The position numbers and the translations under genes were made by a program. From an uncultured Bacteroidales bacterium (GTDB taxonomy: Bacteria > Bacteroidota > Bacteroidia > Bacteroidales > UBA3824), in NCBI GenBank assembly GCA_905234655.1, contig CAJOJG010000034.1, positions 1 through 34,558 of the forward strand: 34,558 nt of DNA, written 5' to 3'. This document shows positions 7,873 through 15,889 of this stretch, one piece after another. The first letter of the stretch is position 1. The number at the start of each line of letters is the position of its first letter. A model generated the notes under the pieces. The model did no database searches and was not told the DNA's origin. It saw only the letters and a program-made list of their open reading frames with translations.

Positions 7873-8336
7873 CTAATGCCACGTCAATCCCATCTTAAAG
7901 CATTTGTTTAACCAAAACACGAAATCCTTGTGCCAGTCAGCGGCTTCATTCCAATCAACGACGTGTCGATGCCGTATTTTGCGGCATTGTCGGCGACATA
8001 ACGCATCGCCTTCTGCAAATCTTGAATCTGTGACGGATAGCGGTTTCCTTTTAGACCACGGCGGTAAATCAGGACAAAGGTGTTGAACCCATAATGATTG
8101 AACAATTTTGCGGGGTCGTGTCCCTCGTTCTTCTTCGCCAAATAGCAATAACTGCCGCCGGGACAGAAGATTATGGCGGCGTGGGTGTTGATGCTGTCGG
8201 GCGCGGGATAGGCGTAGAGCCTTACGGCAGACTTGCGGTAGTCGTCGTAAGGCTTTTGCCAAAGTCGGATTTCTTCCTGCGCGGCTGCGGTGTGCATTAT
8301 AAGCAACAGCAGCGATGTTATGATGAGTCTTGACAT
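7873..8336 (-). pseudogene. Alpha/beta-hydrolase (acetyl-esterase type) with its middle deleted
   Basis: From ATG 8336 the frame encodes a signal peptide (about residues 1-19, ending TAAAQ), then AIIFCPGGSYCYLA (the HGG-like oxyanion segment) and YPSQIQDLQKAMRYVADNA, ending at IDTSLIG. Relatives continue with a GxSxG nucleophile elbow. Here the frame switches to nonsense and stops at 7908. In the next frame, from about 7950 to 7873, a believable C-terminus appears (WHKDFVFWLNKCF ... LTWH). The nucleophile and the Asp/His region, about 130-150 residues, are missing. This would have been a periplasmic carbohydrate esterase of about 280-300 residues. The junction lies near 7945-7955. Confidence 0.65.
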
Positions 8337-8453
8337 TTTGTTTGCACAATTTTTATCGCCGTAAATTTATTGATAATTCTCGAGATTGTCAAAGCGGGCG
8401 CCGTCTTAAGCAAAATTTAATGAAAAAAATTTAGCATCAACAGTTTTATTTAA

Positions 8454-8461
8454 TATCTTTG
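8454..8461 (+). promoter_or_regulatory. -7 element of the polyketide-like operon
   Basis: TATCTTTG matches TAnnTTTG. The -33 region has only a weak TTTA at about 8430. The leader to the first start codon is about 70 bases and contains no clear hairpin. Confidence 0.55.
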
Positions 8462-8534
8462 CGGTGCAAAATGCCGTCCCGCAATAATGGACGCTGTGAG
8501 TATTAACATTTAAGAAAGATAATCCGCTTCGCAG

Positions 8535-9761
8535 ATGAACAATCGTGTCGTAATCACCGGTATGGGGATTTGGTCGTGTTTAGGCAACGACATTGATACC
8601 GTAAGGCGAAACCTCTATGACGGGAAATCCGGGATTGGATTCTTCGAGGAGAGGGTCAGGTACGGTTACAGGTCGCCGCTTGCCGGTATTGTCGACAAGC
8701 CTCTGATTACCAAGGCGATGCTCGACCGCCATACAAGGGTCGGAATGCCGGAGCAGGCTCAATATGCGTACATGGCGGCGCGTCAGGCGTTCAGTCAGGC
8801 TGGCATCGACGACGATTATCTGCGGTTTAACGAGGTAGGCTGCATATTTGGTGGCGACTCTACGGCCGAGCCGGTTATCGACACGTACAAAATCATGGAA
8901 GAAAAGCATGACACGGCGATGTTGGGATACGGCGCGGTGCTGAAGTCGATGAACTCCACTGTCACAATGAACCTCAGTTCCATATTCCATCTCCGTGGCA
9001 TTAATTTCACAGTAAGTGCGGCGTGCGCGAGCGGCAGCCACTCAATCGGTTTGGCTTACATGCTGATTAAGCAAGGTATGCAGGACGTCGTGCTGTGTGG
9101 CGGTGCGCAGGAGACTAACTATTACTCCATGGCGTCCTTCGACGCGCTTGCGGTTTTTTCTGTCAATACCGCACACCCCGAGAAGGCGAGCCGTCCGTTT
9201 GACAGGGACAGGGACGGGCTTGTGCCGTCAGGCGGGGCGGCTGCATTGGTCTTGGAAAGTTACGACCACGCCATTAAGCGCGGCGCGGACATCATTGCGG
9301 AAGTCGCCGGATACGGATTTTCCGGCAATGGTGGCGATATATCTAAACCGAGCGACGAGGGCAGCGAGACAGCGATGAGGCGGGCATTGGACGATGCGCG
9401 TGTCGGTGTCAGTGACATCGACTATATCAACGCCCACGCCACTTCGACACAGCAGGGCGACATGTACGAGGCGATTGCGTTGGACAGGGTTTTCGGAGGG
9501 ACAAAGGCTTTGATAAGTTCCACAAAATCAATGACTGGCCACGAATGTTGGATGGCTGGGGCAAGCGAGATTGTGTATTCGGCAATAATGATGCAGAACG
9601 GTTTTGTGGCTCCTAACATCAACCTCGACAACCCCGACGAGTATTCGCGCAAACTTAACCTTGCGCCTGCCACGGTAGAGACGCGGGTGGACGCTGTGCT
9701 CAGCAACTCGTTTGGCTTTGGCGGTACAAATTCTGCAATAATCATAAAAAAATCTAAATAA
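8535..9761 (+). CDS. Beta-ketoacyl-ACP synthase (FabF-like)
   Basis: The 408-residue thiolase-fold enzyme would perform decarboxylative Claisen condensation on carrier-bound acyl chains. The full Cys-His-His set is present: Cys164 in SAACASGS, His301 in NAHATST and His336 in MTGHECW. Conserved GxxPSGGAAAL and the terminal NSFGFGGTN loop are also visible. The sequence between the two His (QQGDMYEAIAL) and the bulky residues around the active site differ from housekeeping FabF, so it belongs with secondary-metabolite synthases. It is first in a seven-gene operon with one base to the next gene. Whether it starts or extends the chain cannot be decided from sequence. Confidence 0.9.
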   Translation: MNNRVVITGMGIWSCLGNDIDTVRRNLYDGKSGIGFFEERVRYGYRSPLAGIVDKPLITKAMLDRHTRVGMPEQAQYAYMAARQAFSQAGIDDDYLRFNEVGCIFGGDSTAEPVIDTYKIMEEKHDTAMLGYGAVLKSMNSTVTMNLSSIFHLRGINFTVSAACASGSHSIGLAYMLIKQGMQDVVLCGGAQETNYYSMASFDALAVFSVNTAHPEKASRPFDRDRDGLVPSGGAAALVLESYDHAIKRGADIIAEVAGYGFSGNGGDISKPSDEGSETAMRRALDDARVGVSDIDYINAHATSTQQGDMYEAIALDRVFGGTKALISSTKSMTGHECWMAGASEIVYSAIMMQNGFVAPNINLDNPDEYSRKLNLAPATVETRVDAVLSNSFGFGGTNSAIIIKKSK

Positions 9762-9762
9762 A

Positions 9763-10869
9763 ATGCACCTTTCACCGGCATTGGAGCCATACACCAAGGA
9801 ACAACTCAACGCCCGGCAGGCTCAAAGGCTTGCCGAGTTCATCGCATTTGCGCCGGCGGTTTTCCAGGCGACGAGGCTCATCATTAAGTTTGGCATACTC
9901 GATTTGATACGCGACAATGATGGAATGTTAACAAGGGACGGCATCGTGAAAAAGACCGGGCTTTCGGACTACGCCGTCAAATGCCTTCTCGAGGCATCGC
10001 TAAGCATCGGCACGACATACGTCGACCCTGAAACGGAACGGTTCTCGATTTCAAAGACCGGGTGGTTCTTGTTGAACGACAACGCCGCAAAGGTCAACAT
10101 GGCGTTCAGCCACGATGTCAACTATCTCGGGTGGTACCGCCTTGAAGAATCGCTCCTCAATGGCAAACCTGAAGGCCTAAAGACTTTTGGCGACTGGCCG
10201 ACCGTTTATCAAGGGCTGTCCCAACTGCCTGACCAAGCGAAGAAAAGCTGGTTTGACTTCGACCATTTCTACAGCGACTCGTCGTTCGATGAGGCTGTGG
10301 AGATTGTGTTACGGAAAAACAACGTCAAGTCCCTGTACGACATCGGCGGCAACACCGGCAAATGGGCGTTGAAGTGCGTGGAGAGTGACAGTGATGTCCA
10401 AGTCACGGTCATAGACCTGCCAGCCCAAATCGAGATGCTGAAGGAAAACATCAAGGGCAAAAACGGCGAGAATCGGATTTCGGGCGTTGGCATCGACATA
10501 CTCGACCCCGACAGCAAAATCCCACCGCGCGAGGGCGGTCTCGACGCAATTTGGATGAGCCAGTTCCTCGATTGTTTCAGCATGGAACAGATTGTCTGTA
10601 TACTCCAAAAGGCAAAAGCCGCCATGTCGCCTGGCACAAGGGTCTACATCATGGAGACGGTTTGGGACAGGCAGCGTTTTGAACCGGCGACATTCTGCCT
10701 GACGATGACGAGCCTGTATTTTTCGGCGATTGCCAATGGAAACTCCAAAATGTACAACACCGAAGATTTGCAGAGTTGCATCGAGAAGGCGGGGCTGGAG
10801 ATTGAGGAAATCTACGACAACCTTGGACAGGGGCACAGCATTATAAAATGTAAACAAAAAAACATATAA
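9763..10869 (+). CDS. SAM-dependent O-methyltransferase (methyltransferase family 2 type)
   Basis: The 368-residue protein begins with a helical winged-helix dimerisation part (about residues 15-110, GILDLI ... TGLSDYAVKCLLEASL). A Rossmann methyltransferase domain follows, with SAM-binding YDIGGNTGKWAL near residue 190, the acidic second motif VTVIDLPAQIE and the late motif PGTRVYIMET. This is the layout of hydroxyl-methylating enzymes of natural-product pathways (PF00891-like). Similar enzymes occur in aryl-polyene-type clusters, where they methylate a ring hydroxyl. It starts one base after the upstream synthase stop and ends 10 bases before the first ACP, so it is surely co-transcribed. 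The true acceptor is unknown. Confidence 0.8.
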   Translation: MHLSPALEPYTKEQLNARQAQRLAEFIAFAPAVFQATRLIIKFGILDLIRDNDGMLTRDGIVKKTGLSDYAVKCLLEASLSIGTTYVDPETERFSISKTGWFLLNDNAAKVNMAFSHDVNYLGWYRLEESLLNGKPEGLKTFGDWPTVYQGLSQLPDQAKKSWFDFDHFYSDSSFDEAVEIVLRKNNVKSLYDIGGNTGKWALKCVESDSDVQVTVIDLPAQIEMLKENIKGKNGENRISGVGIDILDPDSKIPPREGGLDAIWMSQFLDCFSMEQIVCILQKAKAAMSPGTRVYIMETVWDRQRFEPATFCLTMTSLYFSAIANGNSKMYNTEDLQSCIEKAGLEIEEIYDNLGQGHSIIKCKQKNI

Positions 10870-10879
10870 TCAGGACAAG

Positions 10880-11125
10880 ATGACACGAACAGAAGTAGAA
10901 GAAACTATAAAAAAGTTCTTGGTAGAGGAACTTGAAATAGAGCAGGACAAGATAACGACGGACGCCCGGCTTAAGGAGGACATGGGCATCGACAGCCTTG
11001 ACCTGGTGGACATTGTAGTTATCGTGGAAAAATACTTCGGCTTTAAGATTAAGTCGGAGGAGATGGCTACTGTATTGACAATGAAAGACTTCTGCGACTA
11101 TATCGAAAGCAAAATCACAAAATGA
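10880..11125 (+). CDS. Acyl carrier protein 1
   Basis: The 81-residue four-helix carrier has the phosphopantetheine attachment motif GIDSLDL with Ser39. A typical helix II (DLVDIVVIVEKYFGFKI) and an acidic overall composition fit an ACP that presents chains to the neighbouring synthases. The preceding AGGACA is a reasonable ribosome-binding site. Its stop codon overlaps the next start in an ATGA arrangement, so the two ACPs are translationally coupled. It differs clearly from the second and third ACPs of the operon, so the three are not recent duplicates and may have separate jobs, such as starter loading versus extension. Confidence 0.9.
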   Translation: MTRTEVEETIKKFLVEELEIEQDKITTDARLKEDMGIDSLDLVDIVVIVEKYFGFKIKSEEMATVLTMKDFCDYIESKITK

Positions 11126-11385
11126 CCATGGAAGAACTTATCGAGGAACTTAAACTGGAAATCATAAAGACTCTTAATCTTGAGGAAATGTCCCCGGAGG
11201 ATATTTCGCCCGACGACAATATTTTTGGTGAGGGTCTCGGACTTGACTCCATAGACGCGCTCGAACTCATTGTGCTCATGGAGAAAAAGTATGGCATTAA
11301 GCTGAAAGATGCGTCGGAAGGTAAAGCCATTTTCCAGAGTATCAGGACGATGGCGGAGTATGTAAGCAAAAACCGTACAAAATAA
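11122..11385 (+). CDS. Acyl carrier protein 2
   Basis: The 87-residue carrier has GLDSIDALE with Ser43 as the phosphopantetheine site. The Ile after the Ser and the long helix II (ALELIVLMEKKYGIKL) resemble carriers of aryl-polyene and related pathways rather than housekeeping AcpP. ATG 11122 overlaps the stop of ACP 1 by four bases. A second in-frame ATG at 11128 is an alternative that would shorten the protein by two residues. It ends five bases before the fused synthase gene. Confidence 0.9.
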   Translation: MTMEELIEELKLEIIKTLNLEEMSPEDISPDDNIFGEGLGLDSIDALELIVLMEKKYGIKLKDASEGKAIFQSIRTMAEYVSKNRTK

Positions 11386-11390
11386 CCTCC

Positions 11391-13157
11391 ATGTGCATAG
11401 CGGTAACAGGGAAAGGCATAGTTTCGGCGATTGGCATCGACGAGCATGAGGTGTGGCAGTCGATAATGGACGCTAAGAGCGGCGTCGCCGTCCCGGAATA
11501 TCTCCGCACGTCCCATAAAGAACTGCTATGCGGCGAGGTCAAACGCTCAAACGATTTCTTTAAAGAAAAACTTCACATAGCCAAGGATAAGATACTGAGC
11601 CGCACGGCGTTATTTATGATATATGCAATTCGTGACGCAATCCGCCAGGCCGGTATCGACGATGAAGAATTGCACAGGCGGCGTGTCGTCCTCGTTGTGG
11701 GGACGACAGTCGGCGGGATGGATTTGACGGAGAATGTCTGGGCGACGTTGGACAGCGAGCCTGACAATGTAAAAATCCTGCTCCATCATCAGACCGGCGA
11801 CTGCACGGAGAGCGTTGCGGAGTATTTTGGATTTGTGGACGAGTCGATGACGATTGCCACTGCCTGCTCGTCGGCGGCAAACGCGATAATCACCGGCGCG
11901 GAACTGCTCAAGGCTAATAAAGCCGACATCGTGATTGCGGGCGGCGGCGAGGCGTTGACAAGGTTCCACCTTAACGGCTTCAATTCGTTGATGATTCTCG
12001 ACAAAGAGCAATGCCGGCCGTTTGACGGTAAGAGAGCCGGGCTCAACCTTGGCGAGGGCGCGGCGTTTGTGGTCTTGGAGAATGTGAATAACGGCACAAA
12101 ACGCGCCGCAAAAGTCCAGGCGTATCTCACAGGATATGCGAATAGATGTGATGCGTACCATCAGACGGCATCTTCGCCCGACGGCGAGGGCGCATACTTG
12201 GCGATGACGGACGCCATGAAGTCGGCGGGGCTGAGTCCGTCGCAGATTGACTACATCAACGCGCACGGCACCGGCACGCCAAACAACGACCTCAGCGAGA
12301 GCAATGCCCTGCGCCGTGCCTTTCCCGACGCGATTCCGCCAGTGTCAAGTACAAAACCTTTTACCGGACACACCACAAGCGCATCGGGCGCGATAGAGGC
12401 TGTGATTTGCATCATGGCTCTCGATAATGGCTATGTGCCTCAAAACCTTGGATTTAAATCTGCTGACGATGGCTGCATTACGCCAGTGGCAAGTGGATTT
12501 CGCACGTCGTTGAAAAACGTGATGTGCAGCTCGTTTGGCTTTGGCGGTAACGACAGCACGCTGATTTTTTCGAGCGCACCGACCACTGGCGAGGTTCGGC
12601 ATTACGACTTGCACAGTCAAATCACCGTTGCAGGACATCACAAGTTCACTGACAATGGCGAAATCGACGAGATAAAGCAATACCTCAAACCTGCGGAATA
12701 CCGCCGCATGAACCAGATTTTGAGGGTGTCGCTGCTCACGTCGCTCAAGGCTCTTAAAAATGCCGGCATCGAAAAGCCCGACGCAATCATAACTGCCACA
12801 TCGTTAGGATGTTGGGAGTACACCGAATATCTGCTTGACCAACTCGCCACGGAGGGCGAAACTACTCAAAAGCCGTCGTATTTCATGCAAAGCACCCACA
12901 ACACCATCGGCAGCAATATCGCCGCGTACCTCAAGTGCCACGGCTACAATACGACGTTCTCCCACGGCGAAAAGTCGATGGATTTGGCGATGAAAGACGC
13001 TGAAAACCTGCTCGTTACCGGACAGTGCAAAAATGTCCTGGTCGGTTGCCACTACGAAACGTCGCCGCGTCTCCGCGAACTGATGCACCGTCTTGGTGTC
13101 GACAATCTCCAACCGCTTTATTCTGAGGCTTTTATAATGTCTATTGAACGAACATAA
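11391..13157 (+). CDS. Fused ketosynthase: FabF-like domain plus C-terminal KS-like domain
   Basis: The 588-residue protein is longer than a KAS (about 410). Residues 1 to about 395 form a complete FabF-type domain: Cys159 in TACSSAA, His292 in HGTGTPN, His327 in FTGHTTS and the terminal SSFGFGGND loop. Residues from about 400 to 588 form a second, shorter thiolase-like domain resembling the N-terminal-type ketoacyl-synthase family (PF13723-like), with YFMQSTHNTIGSNIAAYL and a late VLVGCHYE. It has no obvious complete triad. In aryl-polyene-type clusters the two are usually separate genes, with the short one thought to be a chain-length or partner subunit. Here they are a natural fusion, which implies a physical 1:1 complex. 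Confidence 0.85.
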   Translation: MCIAVTGKGIVSAIGIDEHEVWQSIMDAKSGVAVPEYLRTSHKELLCGEVKRSNDFFKEKLHIAKDKILSRTALFMIYAIRDAIRQAGIDDEELHRRRVVLVVGTTVGGMDLTENVWATLDSEPDNVKILLHHQTGDCTESVAEYFGFVDESMTIATACSSAANAIITGAELLKANKADIVIAGGGEALTRFHLNGFNSLMILDKEQCRPFDGKRAGLNLGEGAAFVVLENVNNGTKRAAKVQAYLTGYANRCDAYHQTASSPDGEGAYLAMTDAMKSAGLSPSQIDYINAHGTGTPNNDLSESNALRRAFPDAIPPVSSTKPFTGHTTSASGAIEAVICIMALDNGYVPQNLGFKSADDGCITPVASGFRTSLKNVMCSSFGFGGNDSTLIFSSAPTTGEVRHYDLHSQITVAGHHKFTDNGEIDEIKQYLKPAEYRRMNQILRVSLLTSLKALKNAGIEKPDAIITATSLGCWEYTEYLLDQLATEGETTQKPSYFMQSTHNTIGSNIAAYLKCHGYNTTFSHGEKSMDLAMKDAENLLVTGQCKNVLVGCHYETSPRLRELMHRLGVDNLQPLYSEAFIMSIERT

Positions 13158-13170
13158 TAACCACAAAGCA

Positions 13171-13398
13171 ATGAAAGAAAAAATCTTAAGTCTGTTAGAA
13201 AGGGAACTCCCGCCCACTGTCGACCTCTCGTCCAAGTTCCTGTTCAGCGAACTTGACTCGCTCACTATAACGCTGATATTGACCGTGTTGTCCGACGAAT
13301 TTGGAATAACACTCGACTCGTCCGACGCAACGCCAAAAAAATTCATGTCCATCGACAGCCTTACGGAACTCGTCGTATCCAAACTTAAAAATAAATGA
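13171..13398 (+). CDS. Acyl carrier protein 3 (divergent)
   Basis: From ATG 13171 the product has 75 residues, with ELDSLTIT giving Ser30 as the phosphopantetheine site and a later SIDSLTELV that should not be mistaken for it. It is more divergent than the first two carriers: helix I is short and the loop after helix II is longer. A TTG at 13144 would extend it into the upstream gene and is unlikely. It overlaps the next gene in an ATGA junction, so it is probably the carrier charged by the adenylate-forming ligase encoded immediately downstream. Confidence 0.8.
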   Translation: MKEKILSLLERELPPTVDLSSKFLFSELDSLTITLILTVLSDEFGITLDSSDATPKKFMSIDSLTELVVSKLKNK

Positions 13399-14732
13399 TT
13401 CTTGCCGACTACATAAAAAAGCACGCGCAAGCCACGCCAAACAAAATCGCTGTGTTTTGTGGCGGTCAAAGCGTCACGTACAAGGAACTGTCGGACAGGA
13501 TTGACGAGAAGTCCGACTATTTAAAGCAAAACTTTAAGGACACGCGCTTTCCGATTCATGTTTTCAGAGCGTCACAAGATGCCGAGTTTTTGGTAAAATA
13601 CTTTGCGTTGCATAGGGCTGGACTTGTGGCCGCGCCGCTTGAAAAGGACACGCCCGACGATGTTTTTCATGAGATTGACACAAAACTTTCGTCGTGCAGC
13701 GTTCCCGATGGCACAGCCGATGTACTCTACACGACTGGCACGACCGGCAAGTCGAAGGGCGTGATGATTAGCCACAGAACCATACTTGCCAATGCTGAAA
13801 ACTTGATTGAGGGCCAGGGATTTACAGAGGATTTGTTGTTCATCATAACAGGCCCGCTCAACCACATCGGCAGCCTTTCAAAACTTTATCCCGTACTGAT
13901 GCTTGGCGCAACGCTCGCCATTACTGAAGGCATGAAGGACGTTTCTCAACTCTTTGCGGCGATGGACTTGCCATACGCCAAGGTCGCCACATTCCTTGTG
14001 CCGTCGGCGATAAGGATTCTGCTGAAATTGAACGCCAAACGTCTCGCACAATATGCCGACAAGATTGACTTTATAGAAACTGGCGCGGCACCTATCATGC
14101 AGTCCGACATGCAGTTGTTGTGTGAGGTCTTGCCGAAAAGCCGTCTTTATAACACATACGCTTCCACGGAAACAGGGATTATATCGACGTATAATTTTAA
14201 CGACGGACGATGCCGCCAAGGGTGTCTCGGAAGGCCGATGAGCCATTCTGAAATCATCATCACCGACAAGGGCTTGATTTCGTGCAAAGGCGACACGCTG
14301 ATGAGCGGATACGCTGGCGACGAAGCCCTCACAAAGTCCGTCCTGCGCGACGGCACGATTTTCACGTCCGACTTTGGCAAGATTGACGACGAGGGGATGC
14401 TGGTTCTCTTTGGTCGTGAGAATGATGTAATCAACACTGGCGGATTTAAGGTCGCGCCCACGGAAGTTGAGAATGTGGCGATGTCGCTGCCGCAGGTCAA
14501 GGATTGCGTTTGTGCGCCAGCCGTCCATCCAGTTTTGGGCACGGTGATTAAGTTGTTCTTCGTTTCAGACGACACTCCCGCCGACATCAGGGCTATTGCC
14601 AAACAGCTCAAATCCCGCCTCGAAAACTACAAGGTTCCATTCTACTACGAACAGACCGACGAAATCAAGCGCACTTATAACGGCAAGACGGACAGGAAGT
14701 TTTATAAGAACTCCGAAAACAAAGTTGGTTAG
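13395..14732 (+). CDS. Adenylate-forming acyl/aryl ligase (ANL superfamily)
   Basis: The 445-residue enzyme activates a carboxylic acid as the AMP ester. The phosphate loop YTTGTTGKSKGV is near residue 115, then A5 NTYASTETG near 253, A7 SDFGKIDDEG near 320, A8 GRENDVINTGGFKV and A10 TYNGKTDRK, whose Lys is catalytic. It is about 60-100 residues shorter than typical acyl-CoA ligases, mostly in the N-terminal half. Translational coupling to ACP 3 suggests it loads that carrier with the starter acid. The acid cannot be read from sequence; an aromatic or fatty acid is plausible. It is the last gene of the operon. Confidence 0.85.
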   Translation: MILADYIKKHAQATPNKIAVFCGGQSVTYKELSDRIDEKSDYLKQNFKDTRFPIHVFRASQDAEFLVKYFALHRAGLVAAPLEKDTPDDVFHEIDTKLSSCSVPDGTADVLYTTGTTGKSKGVMISHRTILANAENLIEGQGFTEDLLFIITGPLNHIGSLSKLYPVLMLGATLAITEGMKDVSQLFAAMDLPYAKVATFLVPSAIRILLKLNAKRLAQYADKIDFIETGAAPIMQSDMQLLCEVLPKSRLYNTYASTETGIISTYNFNDGRCRQGCLGRPMSHSEIIITDKGLISCKGDTLMSGYAGDEALTKSVLRDGTIFTSDFGKIDDEGMLVLFGRENDVINTGGFKVAPTEVENVAMSLPQVKDCVCAPAVHPVLGTVIKLFFVSDDTPADIRAIAKQLKSRLENYKVPFYYEQTDEIKRTYNGKTDRKFYKNSENKVG

Positions 14733-14758
14733 AGTGTGGACTTTTTTCAAAAAATCAT

Positions 14759-14766
14759 TAACTTTG
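14759..14766 (+). promoter_or_regulatory. -7 element before the restriction-enzyme remnant
   Basis: TAACTTTG matches the consensus and lies nine bases before ATG 14776. It is the kind of promoter that once served a gene that has since been deleted. Confidence 0.5.
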
Positions 14767-14775
14767 TCGCCAATT

Positions 14776-15022
14776 ATGAAATACTCAGATTGGCATAGAG
14801 AGTTGCAAAATCAAACAAATTAAAGAACAGTTGTTGTAATGGACTCGATGGATTTTTTAAAGGGCAGGTATGAAACGGCTGTCAAGACAGTTGCGGGGAA
14901 CGACGAACCTATCAGCGAACTTCCCCCATCGGTCAAAGAAGCCCGTAGCGGACGACACGGCGATATTGACATCGTTAATCCCGACGGCACGGCTTTTTGA
15001 GGCTGTGGAAGTGAAATCATAG
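14776..15022 (+). pseudogene. Remnant of a probable restriction endonuclease gene
   Basis: Two short frames follow the promoter. The first (14776-14823) encodes 15 residues, MKYSDWHRELQNQTN. The second (14839-15000) encodes 53 residues: FLKGRYETAVKTV, LPPSVKEARSGRHGDIDIVNPDGTAF, then a stop. If one T is removed from the run TTTTT at 14994-14998 the frame continues as GTAFEAVEVKS to 15022. GDIDIV...EAVEVK is a PD-(D/E)XK-like core of the type seen in type II restriction enzymes, so this is probably a collapsed endonuclease gene. The alternative is a genuine 53-residue small protein. No methyltransferase is nearby. Confidence 0.4.
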
Positions 15023-15042
15023 AGGATAGCATCCACACAAAA

Positions 15043-15083
15043 AAATCCCTCCTTTACTTCCGTGCAAAGGAGGGATTTCTTTT
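15043..15083. terminator. Strong bidirectional intrinsic terminator
   Basis: AAATCCCTCCTTT (15043-15055) and AAAGGAGGGATTT (15066-15078) pair over 13 bp, with an A-run on the left and TCTTTT on the right. It can end transcripts from the plus-strand side and from the five-gene minus-strand operon that stops at 15107. Confidence 0.85.
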
Positions 15084-15106
15084 AGTTGCCCAAGATAACT
15101 ACGTGC

Positions 15107-15844
15107 TTATTGCGCAAAGTTTTTGTCCAAGAACGTTTGAAATCGGTCCTTGTACTGTTCGCTAATCGGGATGAATGTATCGTTGTCGAATACGATGCGG
15201 GCTCTTTCTATCACGTCAATCTTGTCGAGGTTGACGATGTATGAGCGGTGTACGCGCATGAACTTCTCTTTCGGCAGGTAGTTCTCCACGGCCTTGATTG
15301 TGAGCAGGCTCATTATCGGGCGGCCGTCCGCGACGTGGAACCTTACGTATTCCCTCATCGACTCTACAAACTTGATGTCGTCGAGGTTGATGCGCATGAC
15401 CTTGTATTCGCTCTTGATGAAGATGAACCGTCCGTTACATTCGAATGTGGACGAGCGGGCCTGTTGCATCATTCGGTTTTGCCGGTCTTCGTAGGATATT
15501 TCGGCTCTTTTGACCGAGGCCTTGAAGTCGTCGAAGGAGATGGGCTTTAGGAGGAAGTCCACCGCCCCAAACTTAATGGCGTCGTATGCGCGTTCTTTGT
15601 CTTTGGAGGCGAAGATTATCAGAGGCGCGTCGATGAGCGTCTTTACGAGGTCGATGCCATTTATTTCGGCCAGGTCGGTGTCCACGAATGCGAGGTCTAC
15701 ATCGTTCTTGCTGTTGCTGAGGAACGCTTGCGCCTGTGGGGCTTTTCCGAATTTAGCCACGAGTTGCAAGGTCGGTGTGTTCTCGATGTAGCTGGCAATC
15801 TGCTCGAGTGACTTTGCATCGTTATCAATTGCGATACATTTCAT
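15107..15844 (-). CDS. LytTR-family response regulator
   Basis: The 245-residue protein has a receiver domain (residues 1 to about 120) with Asp55 in AFVDTDL as phospho-acceptor, Asp7/Asp9 in the acidic pocket and the Lys of FLLKPIS. A LytTR DNA-binding domain follows (about 140-245): SMREYVRFHV, LTIKAVENYLP, FMRVHRSYIVNL. LytTR proteins bind direct repeats upstream of their targets. No histidine kinase is adjacent. It is the last of five minus-strand genes, 45 bases after the DUF2490-like gene and before a strong terminator, so it probably controls, or is made together with, the envelope system encoded upstream. Confidence 0.9.
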   Translation of the reverse strand: MKCIAIDNDAKSLEQIASYIENTPTLQLVAKFGKAPQAQAFLSNSKNDVDLAFVDTDLAEINGIDLVKTLIDAPLIIFASKDKERAYDAIKFGAVDFLLKPISFDDFKASVKRAEISYEDRQNRMMQQARSSTFECNGRFIFIKSEYKVMRINLDDIKFVESMREYVRFHVADGRPIMSLLTIKAVENYLPKEKFMRVHRSYIVNLDKIDVIERARIVFDNDTFIPISEQYKDRFQTFLDKNFAQ

Positions 15845-15889
15845 GATTGAAATAACGTTTTATGTGTTAGTATTATGTGTTTTCATATC

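Noticed and set aside
8535..14732. The ketosynthase/ACP operon as primary fatty-acid synthesis
   Set aside because: No fabD, fabG, fabZ or fabH neighbours; three divergent ACPs, a methyltransferase and a fused ketosynthase point to secondary metabolism.
15020..15090. Hairpin at 15043-15083 as a riboswitch or small RNA
   Set aside because: A 13-bp stem with A- and T-runs on both sides is fully explained as a bidirectional terminator between convergent units.
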